Assembly: GCA_963691755.1 (NCBI GenBank)
Contig: OY829366.1
Coordinates: 2,294,001 to 2,358,000, forward strand
Direction of reading: 5' to 3'
Length of the DNA: 64,000 nucleotides
From: Dinoroseobacter sp013215265
GTDB lineage: Bacteria; Pseudomonadota; Alphaproteobacteria; Rhodobacterales; Rhodobacteraceae
Part shown: in pieces, positions 35,589 through 45,172 of the stretch
Position numbering within the stretch: the first letter of the stretch is position 1
Layout of the letters: each line of letters opens with the position of its first letter
Notes under the pieces: model-generated
Told to the model about the DNA's origin: nothing
The model's input: only the letters and a program-made list of their open reading frames with translations
Databases searched by the model: none
Program-made: the position numbers and the translations under genes

Positions 35589-35741
35589 TTTATGTAATTA
35601 ATATATCTTCGTGCGAAGGGTATCTGCAAGTTACGGCTTGGATATGAACATAAGGAAGGTGCATCGAAAACCGATGCCATCTGGAAGTGGTCTCTGGGCT
35701 TCTACGAAACCTTACAATTTGAACACAAAGGATGATAAATT

Positions 35742-36140
35742 ATGACACCAAATGTTTTGCAAAAACTCACGATTGCGTTGTCGTGTCTGATAGCGTTTGG
35801 CATCGGTGCGGCGATCATGATTGCGCCGTCTGATTTCTATGCCCTAAGCGCCGTTACTCTGCCGAACGACGTAAACCTGTTGAATGATATGAGGGCCTTC
35901 GGTGGTGGGCTTGTTGCTGTCGCCGTTTTCATAGGACTTGGACTGTTTCGCAGTTCTTTAACCTTCGCCTCATTGGTCGCAGCGGCAATCATTTTCGCAG
36001 GTTACGGCTTTGCCCGGATCTGGGCGATCAGCGTGGATGGCTTTCCTGATGCCACGTATATTTGGGTCTTGGGAATTGAGTTGTTTGTGGCAGCCGCCGC
36101 GGCTTCGCTCGCCCTCAAGATGTCAGTCCCGAAAGTCTAG
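35742..36140 (+). CDS. DUF4345 family membrane protein
   Basis: A 132-residue protein with four membrane segments and the DUF4345 motif LLNDMRAFGGGLVAVAVFIGLGLF near residue 46 (core NDMRAFGGG), then GYGFARIWAISVDGFP. Function unknown. Good ribosome site (AAAGGATG) before the ATG. Likely controlled by the divergent AraC-type regulator. Confidence 0.85.
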   Translation: MTPNVLQKLTIALSCLIAFGIGAAIMIAPSDFYALSAVTLPNDVNLLNDMRAFGGGLVAVAVFIGLGLFRSSLTFASLVAAAIIFAGYGFARIWAISVDGFPDATYIWVLGIELFVAAAAASLALKMSVPKV

Positions 36141-36237
36141 CGCCAAGGGTATTCGGGCAGATCAGAGAAAATGAACGTTTAAGGTTCACCTATCGTCAGA
36201 TGCTAATCTTGTGAAACCCCACATGATGGCCCCGCAA

Positions 36238-36271
36238 AAATGCCTCGTCGGATTATCCCGGCGGGGCATTT
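36238..36271 (+). terminator. Hairpin after the DUF4345 gene
   Basis: AAATGCCTCG and CGGGGCATTT form a ten-pair stem with one G-T pair, starting about 100 bases after the DUF4345 stop. The tract after it is only TTTGTCT, so termination may be weak. Confidence 0.45.
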
Positions 36272-36289
36272 GTCTCTCGGCCTTAAGAT

Positions 36290-36669
36290 GTCGACGTGGA
36301 ACTTTTCGGCCAGGTGCGAGGCGGACTCAACTGGTCTATACAGGACAAACCCGGCAAATTAGAACCGGCCCATGGTGGAACATTGTTTCGTTTTGGGGCG
36401 GAGGACTCACCGACTGGGATCCAAGAGAAACTGCTTCATGCGCTTAAAGTCAGACTGGTTAGACGCGTTGGCGCATCCCGAGAAAAACCGATCAATATTC
36501 GAGTGATCTGCTCAAACCGGTACTGATAGGTATTGAAGATTTTCGATTGCGCATCGCCGCCGGGTTGGGTGTCCCGGATGTTTCTGTGGATAATTCAGCT
36601 TCCGGCAATATGTGTCTCGGCAATGTGATATATATCGAAATTTGCAATAGCCGTGGCACTGGCCCCTAG
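36290..36669 (+). pseudogene. Frameshifted gene remnant, family not recognised
   Basis: Three consecutive stretches in different forward frames read like one protein: ELFGQVRGGLNWSIQDKPG to IQEKLLHAL (36296 to about 36440), SDWLDALAHPEKNRSIFE (to a stop near 36503), and LLKPVLIGIEDFRLRIAAG to ICNSRGTGP with a TAG at 36667. The joins fall where each frame stops making sense, which suggests two small indels. I cannot name the family. The alternative is chance open frames. Confidence 0.4.
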
Positions 36670-36979
36670 GTTTAGGCGCTTAGCCTCTTTCTGCAAGTGC
36701 TGAAACATCCGAGAAGATATCGTCCGTCGGCTCAGAAATCTTGCAGTTCTCACGAGGCCGATCTTTTGATGTGCGAAACTGCAGTTTAAAGGCCAAGTGG
36801 TTTGCTAAAATAGCGTTGGGGCAATCTGTGTAATGCTCCAGCCAGACTAAGGCGGCTTGGCTGAATGCTAACACCGAGGCTTGCTGCAATGAATTCACAT
36901 ACGTAACCGACCTCAATTGGACAGAGACATGACTGTTTCGTTGTTGTTGATCCAGTGCACCTATCAACCTGATATAGAT
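36670..36979. other. Gene-poor interval
   Basis: Two overlapping minus-strand open frames (95 and 85 codons) lie here; neither has a convincing ribosome site or recognisable family, and they exclude each other. I see no RNA gene. Confidence 0.45.
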
Positions 36980-37420
36980 CTAACTGACTGGTGATAATCG
37001 AAACCGAAAACCCACCAAAAACAGCATCCCGGATATGAACCATATTGCCCCTGAGGTGATCACAAAACGACTAACCGCCTCGGGGTAAGCGAGCGAAATT
37101 GGGATTGTCGCCAGCCCTCTGAGAATACACAATGTAGAAATTGAATATATAGCTACTTTTACCAAAGGAAGCTTAGGTATGATGTTTGCAGCGGACAATG
37201 CGTAAACGGCACATACCAAAAACAAAGATGAAACGAATGTCGTGCCGACGGGTGCAAGTAAAGTGCCATCTATTGCGGATTGAATGATCGCTTCTGGCGC
37301 CAATTGAGAGCGATAGCAACTTTCTCCAAGAAATATGCATGACATGTGGGCCAGCGCAGTGAAAATAGCTATACCTGCAGCAGTACTGAGGAACAAACTT
37401 CCAACTTTTCTTTTATTCAT
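36980..37420 (-). CDS. Membrane protein, unknown
   Basis: A 146-residue protein with four hydrophobic segments (LFLSTAAGIAIFTALAHM, FVSSLFLVCAVYALSAA, VKVAIYSISTLCILRGL, AIWFISGMLFLVGF) and short polar loops. AAAGGA lies seven bases before the ATG. I do not recognise the family. It lies in lower-GC DNA than its neighbours and next to the frameshifted remnant, so it may be acquired. Confidence 0.65.
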   Translation of the reverse strand: MNKRKVGSLFLSTAAGIAIFTALAHMSCIFLGESCYRSQLAPEAIIQSAIDGTLLAPVGTTFVSSLFLVCAVYALSAANIIPKLPLVKVAIYSISTLCILRGLATIPISLAYPEAVSRFVITSGAIWFISGMLFLVGFRFRLSPVS

Positions 37421-37728
37421 TACATTCCTTTCAAATGCACCGCCATTTGGAACCTCAACCTTCCAATGTCAAATTAGTAAGCGCTTACTACGCTGAAATC
37501 ATTTTTTGCATGTCACACGATCCTGCCACGCTGACCATATACTTGTCGGACTGTTGCCCGAGTAGGAATGCCATGGATCATAGTGATGTCATGAAATAAC
37601 GTTCGACATATCGTTATACTTTAGATAATTTTGGCTAGTGGTTTGTGAGTATTTGTCGTCATTTCGATCATAAGGGGCACTGGCAAGATTTGGATTCCGA
37701 TTGCCCCGTAGTTGGGAGGATTTTCTGA
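37421..37728. other. Intergenic region between divergent membrane protein genes
   Basis: 308 AT-rich bases holding the promoters of the two divergent genes at 37420 and 37729. A run GTAAGCGCTTAC near 37479 is a 12-base palindrome and a possible operator. No supported gene. Confidence 0.45.
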
Positions 37729-38250
37729 ATGAAATACTGGTTTCTCTGGCTTGTTGTAGGCCTCTTGTCGGTTGTCGCTGGGCTTGTTGCATTGGCAAAC
37801 CCCTTTGCAGCGACGTTAACTGCGGAACTTCTGACCGGGTATTCGTTCATTGCAATCGGGGTTTTGATGCTTCTGTCTGCGTTTCAATCGCAAGGTTGGG
37901 GTGCGCGCATCTGGACGATTGTGCTTGGCCTCTTATTCACGGTCGCGGGCGTGAACCTTATTGCAAAACCGCTTGAGGGCATCCTGACGCTTACGGCAAT
38001 TACAGCCGCGATGTTGATTGCCATCGGGATCTTTCGCTTGGTGTTGGCGTTTTCGCCAGTTGCATCGGGAGTGCGTTGGATTGTGGCGATAGCAGGTGTG
38101 ATCTCGCTTGCGCTTGGGATCATGATATTTGCAAACTTCCCAGAATCCAGCGTCGTCATCCTTGGCGTTTTTCTGGCGATTGAGCTTTTGTCGAACGGCA
38201 TCTCTCTCATTGTCCTCGCCCTCGACCAACGCAAGGCAAAGGCAGATTGA
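37729..38250 (+). CDS. HdeD/DUF308 family membrane protein
   Basis: A 173-residue protein with six membrane segments arranged as three repeats of a two-helix unit (GLLSVVAGLVALANPFAA, GLLFTVAGVNLIAKPLEG, GVISLALGIMIFANFPES), typical of the HdeD acid-resistance family. Strong ribosome site (GGGAGGA) before the ATG. Its role outside enterics is not known. Confidence 0.88.
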   Translation: MKYWFLWLVVGLLSVVAGLVALANPFAATLTAELLTGYSFIAIGVLMLLSAFQSQGWGARIWTIVLGLLFTVAGVNLIAKPLEGILTLTAITAAMLIAIGIFRLVLAFSPVASGVRWIVAIAGVISLALGIMIFANFPESSVVILGVFLAIELLSNGISLIVLALDQRKAKAD

Positions 38251-38489
38251 ACGCTGGTTGCCAAGCGTATGTCGAAAAGCTCTTTCGCGCTCGCGCGAGA
38301 GACTTTTTGCATTCAGACTGGCTTAGGTGAGTTAAGCAGGCTTTCAACCAGCACTTGCAGCGAAGCAACCGCCGCGATGTCTGACAAAGGCCAGTTTGGG
38401 AAGACGCATGGAGGCCTCGGCCATTAGTCATTCTGAGTGTTGAAGCGTCCCTGTTGGATTGCCAAACATTTCTGTAGCGGAGTAATTTT

Positions 38490-39539
38490 TTGATCAGACC
38501 CTACGTTTTCAGCCCGTTTGTCGTTGGTCTCATTGGCATATTGCACCTATTCAACCTGCCTCCCGCGCAGGCACAGGACGGTGTCACGCAACGCTCCTTT
38601 GTCGAAATGCCCTTCGTCACGATCCGGAACCGGACCGGCGACAGCGATCCCGAAGATTTTTTTGGAGATGAACGCGGCACCGAGTTCTCTGGTTGGTGCG
38701 ATGTCCGCCAAACGAAAGTTCCGGCGCTTTCCTCTATCGCTGAAGCTGCCCCGTTTCGTATTCCTTGGGAGTTTATGACGGTTACTGGGATCCGCGAAGC
38801 GCCGCTCGGGGACATATATTCCGAACTCGAGAACGCTAACACTACACGCGCGCCAATCCTCTACACCCATGGCTATAATATTGGCTTTGAGAAGGGGTGC
38901 CGCCGCGCAATTTCGTTGCAGGATAACGCGAACCTGCAGGACGGTTTTCTATGGTTCAGTTGGCCATCCGATGGTGTGCTTACGAATTATATGCGCGACG
39001 AGACGGATCTCTTTTGGAGCGCGCCAAGTCTAGCAGACGTCATTGCCAATATGTCCGAGCGTTTCGCACCGCAAAAGATCAACGTCACAGGGCATAGTCT
39101 CGGGGGGCGGGGCGTTGCGCTCTCATTATATATTATGGCCGCGCAGCATCCTGAGGTGAAACTCGAAAATGTCGTGCTGCTTGCCCCTGATATGGACTTT
39201 GAAACCTTCAACCGTATTCTTCCAGCGATCCGCGATATTGCAATGCGCATAACGATCTACACGACCGTCGATGATCGCGCACTGGATCTTTCCGAGAGCC
39301 TGCATGGCTATCCACGTCTGGGCCAATCTGGAAACCCTGTGGAGATCCTCCAAGGCGTAGAAGTGATTGACGTGAGCGAGTTGCCGACAGACAGCGCCAG
39401 CGGTCATCTTTATCATCTTTACGGGGAACTCGTGGGCAAAGATCTGGACCAGCTGCTCAATCAGGGCTTGGGCGCCGCTGCGCGCGAAAACTTGAAACAG
39501 CTCGGACATAATCATTGGAGCCTGCAGGAAAATGACTAG
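38490..39539 (+). CDS. Exported DUF900-like alpha/beta hydrolase
   Basis: A 349-residue protein with a signal peptide (MIRPYVFSPFVVGLIGIL... to PAQAQ near residue 29) and an alpha/beta hydrolase fold: ILYTHGYNIGFEKG (oxyanion strand), FLWFSWPSDG, nucleophile elbow VTGHSLGGRGV near 200, and a late His in SGHLYHLYGE. This matches the DUF900 group of lipase-like hydrolases. The best start is TTG at 38490 after GCGGAG. It is followed by a phospholipase D family gene on the same strand. Confidence 0.8.
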   Translation: MIRPYVFSPFVVGLIGILHLFNLPPAQAQDGVTQRSFVEMPFVTIRNRTGDSDPEDFFGDERGTEFSGWCDVRQTKVPALSSIAEAAPFRIPWEFMTVTGIREAPLGDIYSELENANTTRAPILYTHGYNIGFEKGCRRAISLQDNANLQDGFLWFSWPSDGVLTNYMRDETDLFWSAPSLADVIANMSERFAPQKINVTGHSLGGRGVALSLYIMAAQHPEVKLENVVLLAPDMDFETFNRILPAIRDIAMRITIYTTVDDRALDLSESLHGYPRLGQSGNPVEILQGVEVIDVSELPTDSASGHLYHLYGELVGKDLDQLLNQGLGAAARENLKQLGHNHWSLQEND

Positions 39540-39602
39540 CAACGCGCATAGCTCGGTGGGGCAACTGGTGACAGCAGACAGATTGTTCACGAGGACTACG
39601 CG

Positions 39603-41189
39603 GTGCAAAACCTTAACCCAATTGTCCGCCTGGGAGAGCTGAGTATGCGGTTTATACGCTTCTTGTTGAAGATCGTCGTTGTATTGGCCTTGGCAATATT
39701 CGTTTTGCGTTTGATCTATCCTTTGCCTGACCTTCCATCTGGAGAAGCATCGGCAGCTATTCCTGTAAGCGAAGAAACCGACCTGGGCAGAACGTTCTTA
39801 CCGCTGATGGCTGACCATGAGGGCAAGACCGGCGTTATACCACTCGCGGATGGTCGGGATGCCCTTGTGTCAAGAATTTTGCTTGCGCGCGCCGCCCAAG
39901 AAACAATCGACGTGCAGTATTATATTTGGCAGACCGACACGACGGGATGGATCTTGTTGGATGAATTACGGATGGCGGCAGAGCGCGGAGTACGCGTTCG
40001 AATGCTGCTTGATGACAACGGAATTCCAGGTCTCGACAATGTGCTTGCTGATCTCGCCGAAATGGACAATGTCGAAATCCGTCTCTTCAACCCATTCACG
40101 CTTCGTCAGCCAAAGCTGCTGTCATACGTTTTCGATCCGTTCCGTCTCAACCGCCGGATGCACAACAAATCAATGACGGTGGATGGTGTGGCCACCGTCA
40201 TAGGTGGGCGCAACATTGGGGACATCTATTTTGCCTATGGCGAGGGAACTGCATATTTTGATTATGACGTCCTCGCGGTCGGACCGGGGGCTGAAGATGT
40301 TTCGCAAGACTTTGACAGATATTGGACCAGCGGATCATCCTATAACGCACTTGATATCCTGGACCCGTCAGACGGCGGATTAGATGAGCTCGCGTCTGCG
40401 GTTGCGCAGGCAACACAAAGTTCACAGGCTTCCGAATACGCAAAGGTATTAAACAGCGGCCCGGTCATTTCTCGGCTTTTAGCCGGGGAAGACCTGTTTG
40501 AATGGACCACAGTCAAACTCATCAGTGATGATCCAGCAAAGGGCCTTGGCGAGGCGGATAGGAGCGATCTCCTCCTTGGACGCCTTGCAGAGATTATGGG
40601 GCGACCTGAACGCAGCCTAGACCTCGTGTCCGCATATCTGATCCCTGGCGCTGCCGGCACGGCACTGTTCGAAGACTATCTGGAAAGCGGTGTTGAAACA
40701 CGGCTGGTGACCAATTCTCTCGAAGCCACAGATGTTCCGATCGTGCATAGCGCATGGATGGGCTACCGAGATCAACTGGTACGCGCTGGCGCCGAAGTTT
40801 TGGAGCTGCGCTCGCGTCCGGGAAAAACTGAAACCTCATCACTGTCCCAGATCCTGACCGGTTCTCAATCGAGCTTGCATGCAAAGACCTTTGCCGTCGA
40901 TGGCGAACGTATCTTTATTGGATCGTTCAATTTCGACCCGCGTTCCGCTGCTCTTAACACGGAAATGGGGTTCTTGGTTGAAAGCTCGCAGATCGCACGG
41001 GCATTGTCAGAGACTTTGGATCAGACCGAAGTTTTCTACCAAGTTTCTGAAGATTCAGACGGCAAAATCCAGTGGACCGAAACCGTGGATGACGCCCCTA
41101 AAGTTTGGGCGGAAGAACCTAATACAAGCACGACGCAACGTATTATGGTGAAAATTATGAGCTATTTGCCCTTTGAATGGGTATTGTAG
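39603..41189 (+). CDS. Phospholipase D/cardiolipin synthase family protein
   Basis: A 528-residue (or 514 from the ATG at 39645) protein with one N-terminal membrane anchor (FIRFLLKIVVVLALAIFVL) and two HKD motifs: HNKSMTVDGVATVIGGRN near 181 and HAKTFAVDGERIFIGSFN near 427. This is the full catalytic pair of the PLD superfamily. The arrangement matches the YmdC/ClsC-like group, which moves phosphatidyl groups, but hydrolase activity is equally possible. Faces the periplasm if the anchor is uncleaved. Confidence 0.9.
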   Translation: MQNLNPIVRLGELSMRFIRFLLKIVVVLALAIFVLRLIYPLPDLPSGEASAAIPVSEETDLGRTFLPLMADHEGKTGVIPLADGRDALVSRILLARAAQETIDVQYYIWQTDTTGWILLDELRMAAERGVRVRMLLDDNGIPGLDNVLADLAEMDNVEIRLFNPFTLRQPKLLSYVFDPFRLNRRMHNKSMTVDGVATVIGGRNIGDIYFAYGEGTAYFDYDVLAVGPGAEDVSQDFDRYWTSGSSYNALDILDPSDGGLDELASAVAQATQSSQASEYAKVLNSGPVISRLLAGEDLFEWTTVKLISDDPAKGLGEADRSDLLLGRLAEIMGRPERSLDLVSAYLIPGAAGTALFEDYLESGVETRLVTNSLEATDVPIVHSAWMGYRDQLVRAGAEVLELRSRPGKTETSSLSQILTGSQSSLHAKTFAVDGERIFIGSFNFDPRSAALNTEMGFLVESSQIARALSETLDQTEVFYQVSEDSDGKIQWTETVDDAPKVWAEEPNTSTTQRIMVKIMSYLPFEWVL

Positions 41190-41391
41190 GAACGACACGT
41201 AAGGCACTGATAATATTTAGATATACCATCATCTTAACTAGATATTTCAAGCATTTTGCGTGGTGAATTAGAAGGACGGCGGCGGCATGAAAACCGTGAT
41301 CCGGTCCTCAGTTGTGACCTTGGGTCACGAAACATTGCTTGGCTGGAAACACTACCAATATGAATGCGGTGTCACGGAGGAGTTCAAGCAC

Positions 41392-42600
41392 ATGATGGTA
41401 CGAAATCTAGTTTTTAGCGCCTTGTTGTTCATAGCCACGCCTGCTTTGGCGATAATCGATGGTGTCGAAGCCGACTCAGAGTCCTTTCGATCCTATGTGT
41501 CAATCCGCGCAACCAGCCCCTTCCCAAGCCATGCGGGAAAAGAAATTAATGTGTGCGGTGGAACCCTGATCGCACCGAATTGGGTTCTGACGGCTCTGCA
41601 TTGCTGGCCTGCCTATGAGGCTGTGAGGACGGGCGGTGAAGATGTCTTCGTCGGTGTTAATCTTGGACCTGATGGCCTGTTCGAAAAGAAATTGCAGATC
41701 GTGGATTACATTTTGGCCCCTACAAAGTTGGGTCATGAACGCTTGGATGCAGCACTTTTGAAACTGGGAGAGGATGCAACGCTATATGGTGCAGAGATCG
41801 CGAATGTTTTTGCAGGCGATCTGGCGATCGGAACCGCTACAACCACTGTAGGGCTCGGGCAGGGTCACGAGGGCGACCCGCTTCTCTATTACAATTCGCA
41901 AGTGACTGAGTCCGCTTTGTGCGACTCTCCGCGCGCGGATTATGACGATCTGTATGACTTTTGCGTTGGTATCCCAGGGAGTACCCAGAGAGCAGGTTAT
42001 GGCGATTCCGGCGGCCCTCTGTTCATCCCGAGTGAAGAAAACGGAAACCAGTATCAGTTGGCAGGCATCGTGAAAGGGGGCGTAAAGGCAAATGAGACCG
42101 GGCCCGAAGAGACTGAAAATATCAGGTATACCGACGTTAATGAACTGCGGGACTGGATCAGTGCAACTACCGGCTGTTCCTGGGTATCGGAAAATTATGG
42201 CGCTTCGCTGGGGAACAAAATGGTTTGTGCAGACAGTGTACCTGATGCTTCGCTGATCGGTACCTACTGGAAGATCAACACGCTCTTTGATCAAGATATG
42301 GGTGTGGTCGACAATCGTAGAGAGCCGCACATTATCTTCCAGGGTGGTGACCGCAATATGCTTATGGCAACGGTCGGATGTAACAAAATCTCTGCAAGTT
42401 TCACGCAAGACGGGTCCGTTCTTTCTATCGGCCCTGTCCTTACAACCAAAATGGCTTGTATGGGTGATTTGGCAGAAGCAGAAAGCGCCTTGATAGATCT
42501 TCTTGGGCAACTCGCGAGCTTCGAGATCAACGGTGATGATCTGATCTTAATTGGATCCAACGGAGATGTCTTGGCGGAGCTGTCAGCCGTATATCTGTGA
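41392..42600 (+). CDS. Secreted trypsin-like protease fused to a META domain
   Basis: About 402 residues from the ATG at 41392 after GGAGG; the upstream frame to 41287 has no signal character. Signal peptide LVFSALLFIATPALA, then the mature start IIDGVEA. Catalytic triad: His in WVLTALHC, Asp in LDAALLKL, Ser in GYGDSGGPLF. From about residue 285 a META (HslJ-like) domain follows: IGTYWKINTL, MLMATVGCNKISASF, LTTKMACM. The META fold is usually a stand-alone lipoprotein or periplasmic domain. The combination is unusual. Weak hairpin 42693-42720 lies after the gene. Confidence 0.85.
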   Translation: MMVRNLVFSALLFIATPALAIIDGVEADSESFRSYVSIRATSPFPSHAGKEINVCGGTLIAPNWVLTALHCWPAYEAVRTGGEDVFVGVNLGPDGLFEKKLQIVDYILAPTKLGHERLDAALLKLGEDATLYGAEIANVFAGDLAIGTATTTVGLGQGHEGDPLLYYNSQVTESALCDSPRADYDDLYDFCVGIPGSTQRAGYGDSGGPLFIPSEENGNQYQLAGIVKGGVKANETGPEETENIRYTDVNELRDWISATTGCSWVSENYGASLGNKMVCADSVPDASLIGTYWKINTLFDQDMGVVDNRREPHIIFQGGDRNMLMATVGCNKISASFTQDGSVLSIGPVLTTKMACMGDLAEAESALIDLLGQLASFEINGDDLILIGSNGDVLAELSAVYL

Positions 42601-42692
42601 TAATTTAGCCATTCGGATGAAATGTCAGAGATGCACGTTTTGCGCGTCATCCGTCAAAAATATTGATGCGCTCAACTGCTGCCAGAAACACC

Positions 42693-42720
42693 GGACGGGT
42701 CTCTTTCAAGGGGCCCGTCC
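42693..42720. terminator. Hairpin between convergent genes
   Basis: GGACGGG at 42693-42699 pairs with CCCGTCC at 42714-42720 around a 14-base loop, between the convergent protease and glucokinase genes. There is no T-run on either side, so a terminator role is uncertain. Confidence 0.35.
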
Positions 42721-42793
42721 TGAGCACATTCAAAGGTCATACAAGGTTGTGCGTCTAACCAATTTAGAGAGCCGCCACAAAGAATTGCGCTGA

Positions 42794-43780
42794 TTACGTT
42801 CCTTCGAGTTGCTTTAAATAAGCCAAGCCACCAGAAAGCGCTGCGTAGTCATCTTCGACCACCCAGATTGGGAAATTCTGCATGAACCCTGCAAACCTGC
42901 CTTTGTCGAGAAAAGCGGTCTCAAACCCATACCGTTGAAGATAAGGCGTAAACGCACGAACGACGCCACCTACAAGATATATCCCGCCGAAGGGCAGGTG
43001 GATCAGCGCCAAGTTTCCAACGACCGTACCAAGCAGCCTTACAAACAGGCGTGCCGCTTCTTCCGCAAGGGCATCGCCTTGTCCAAGACGTTCCATAATT
43101 GCAGCGGCGCTCAAATCCTGTCTTGCACCATTTTCCATCGTCAGAAAACTGTAAACCCGTTCAAATCCACGACCCGAGAGTATGTCTTCAATTGCTGGAA
43201 ATCCGTGTGCAGTCTCGACAAAACGGCACAAACGCAGTTCTTGTTCAGACCGGATCGGCAGATTTGCATGTCCGCACTCAGAAGGTGCCACGAGTTTCCC
43301 AAAATCGAGACTATGGATTGGTGCCGCGTTGAAACCAGTCCCAACACCAATCACAAGCTGTCGGTTTGAACTTTCACCGAGAGCGTCTTGCGAGGCTTCG
43401 CTGCCTTCTACGATCATACGCTTTGCGCTTATTGGGAGAGAGGGCAGGGCGAAACCCTGTGCCTGAAGATCGTTCAGAACCGCGGCACGTTTTGCACCGG
43501 TGGCCCGCGCCAAGTCATCTTCCGACATTGTCCAGTCAAGGTTGGTCATGACCCCGACACCGTCACGCACGGGTCCGGCCATTGCGATACATGCGGCATC
43601 GCAAATCTGATCCTGCCCGATCAGATAATCACGCAATATAGTATCCAGGCCGGAATAATCTGCGTTTCGATGCCGTTTGATTGTGTCGGCTTTCAAAATG
43701 CCATCGTAGGCAAGGCCTACGCGGGTGTTGGTGCCGCCAATATCCGCGACAAGTGAAGTTTTGACTATGTCTGATGCCAA
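42794..43780 (-). CDS. glk: Glucokinase
   Basis: ATP-dependent phosphorylation of glucose. The 328 residues show the ATP motif LVADIGGTNTRVGLA at 11-25, the glucose-site regions MAGPVRDGVGVMTNLDW and GVGTGFNAAPI, and GGIYLVGGVVRAFTPYL near 264. Downstream of the beta-glucosidase on the same strand (48-base gap), so it phosphorylates glucose released by that enzyme. Confidence 0.93.
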   Translation of the reverse strand: MASDIVKTSLVADIGGTNTRVGLAYDGILKADTIKRHRNADYSGLDTILRDYLIGQDQICDAACIAMAGPVRDGVGVMTNLDWTMSEDDLARATGAKRAAVLNDLQAQGFALPSLPISAKRMIVEGSEASQDALGESSNRQLVIGVGTGFNAAPIHSLDFGKLVAPSECGHANLPIRSEQELRLCRFVETAHGFPAIEDILSGRGFERVYSFLTMENGARQDLSAAAIMERLGQGDALAEEAARLFVRLLGTVVGNLALIHLPFGGIYLVGGVVRAFTPYLQRYGFETAFLDKGRFAGFMQNFPIWVVEDDYAALSGGLAYLKQLEGT

Positions 43781-43828
43781 AGGAAAACCTGCTTCATCTT
43801 GATGTGCGACTCAAACGTAATGTTTGCG

Positions 43829-45157
43829 CTAACGGTTTAAGGCAAGAGCTAAAGTTTTGTAAGAGTCCTTCGGCGTTCGCTTTAATGTTTCGAAGTCTAC
43901 ATGAACAAGCCCAAAGCGTTTGTCATAGCCTAAAGCCCACTCATAATTATCGAGCAAGGACCATATAAAATATCCCTTTACCGGTGCACCTTCTGAGATC
44001 GCTCGCTTCACTGCATCGAGATGGCTTTCCAGATAGTTCAGACGGCTGGGATCTTGGACCGCTCCGTTCATTGCAACATCATAACTTGCAAGGCCGTTTT
44101 CAGTGACAAAGAGCGGTGTGTCACCAGTATACTCACGTGCCAGACGCGTCAGAAAGTGATGGAGACCGTCAGGATAGATTTCCCAGTCCATTGCCGTTTT
44201 GGGCAAAGGACCCTCCAATTCTTCCAAACTTGGCCACGCACCATCAGTGGCCCCAATATTCTTCCGTGTGTAGTAATTCAGTCCGACCCAGTCCAAAGGT
44301 CGCGCAATCTGATCAAAGTCTGTTTCCCAGCCCAACGGAAGATGCGGCGCAAGTCCCTCTAGAACAACTTCAGGGTATTGTTTTTTGAAGAGCGCTTCGA
44401 TGAAAAACCGGTTGTAATACCCATCATAGCGCTCTGCGGCCGCAACAGATTCTGGCTTTGAATCAATTGGCTGTGGATACTCAAAATTACAAACCGCACC
44501 CAGGTTTTTCATTCCCAATCCACGCATGACATCAATCGCACGCCCGTGACTGAGAAGCACGTGGTGCATTGCGCGTGCGGTTGCTCTGATATCTCTCAGA
44601 CCGGGTGCATGGATCCCCATAAAGTGGCTCAACCAGCCAACGCACCAAGGTTCGTTGATGGGGGCCACCGAGGCAACGCGGTCGCCAATACGTCCCATAA
44701 TCACCTCGGTGTATGACGCAAACCAGTTGGGCATATCAGTACTGCGCCATCCGCCCCTGTCAGCCAAAGGACTTGGTAGTTCCCAGTGATACAACGTCGC
44801 ATGAGGTTCAAGGCCACGTTCTAGCATTCCGTCAACGAGGCGGTCGTAAAAATCTAATCCTTCCGGATTTGGAGCCCCGATACCATCGGGAATTACGCGC
44901 GCCCAAGAGGTCGAAAACCGGTAGGCATCGACACCCAGACCTTTAACCAGATCCAAATCCTCATCTGTGCGATGGTAGTGGTCACAGGCAACTGCGCCGT
45001 TCTCGGTACGCACAACATTGCCCGGCGTTTCTGCAAAATCGTCCCAATGCGTGCGCCCTGCGCCACCAAAAGAATGACCCTCAATCTGATAAGCAGACGT
45101 TGCCGTTCCAAATTTGAAGCCCTCGGGAAAGTCTGATCGCTTGTGAGAGAATGTCAT
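43829..45157 (-). CDS. Family 1 beta-glucosidase
   Basis: A 442-residue GH1 enzyme hydrolysing beta-glucosides. Signatures: FKFGTATSAYQIEGH at the start, YHWELPSPLADRGGW near 123, acid/base Glu in APINEPWC near 166, nucleophile Glu in LFVTENG near 350, and the C-terminal YFIWSLLDNYEWALGY. No signal peptide, so cytoplasmic; its substrate would have to be imported. The matching sugar ABC importer, which normally sits beside such genes, is lost (see 45.8 kb). Confidence 0.95.
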   Translation of the reverse strand: MTFSHKRSDFPEGFKFGTATSAYQIEGHSFGGAGRTHWDDFAETPGNVVRTENGAVACDHYHRTDEDLDLVKGLGVDAYRFSTSWARVIPDGIGAPNPEGLDFYDRLVDGMLERGLEPHATLYHWELPSPLADRGGWRSTDMPNWFASYTEVIMGRIGDRVASVAPINEPWCVGWLSHFMGIHAPGLRDIRATARAMHHVLLSHGRAIDVMRGLGMKNLGAVCNFEYPQPIDSKPESVAAAERYDGYYNRFFIEALFKKQYPEVVLEGLAPHLPLGWETDFDQIARPLDWVGLNYYTRKNIGATDGAWPSLEELEGPLPKTAMDWEIYPDGLHHFLTRLAREYTGDTPLFVTENGLASYDVAMNGAVQDPSRLNYLESHLDAVKRAISEGAPVKGYFIWSLLDNYEWALGYDKRFGLVHVDFETLKRTPKDSYKTLALALNR

Positions 45158-45172
45158 AAATTTTTCCTGTAT

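Noticed and set aside
36680..37043. Two overlapping minus-strand open frames (95 and 85 codons)
   Set aside because: They exclude each other and neither has a ribosome site or known family.
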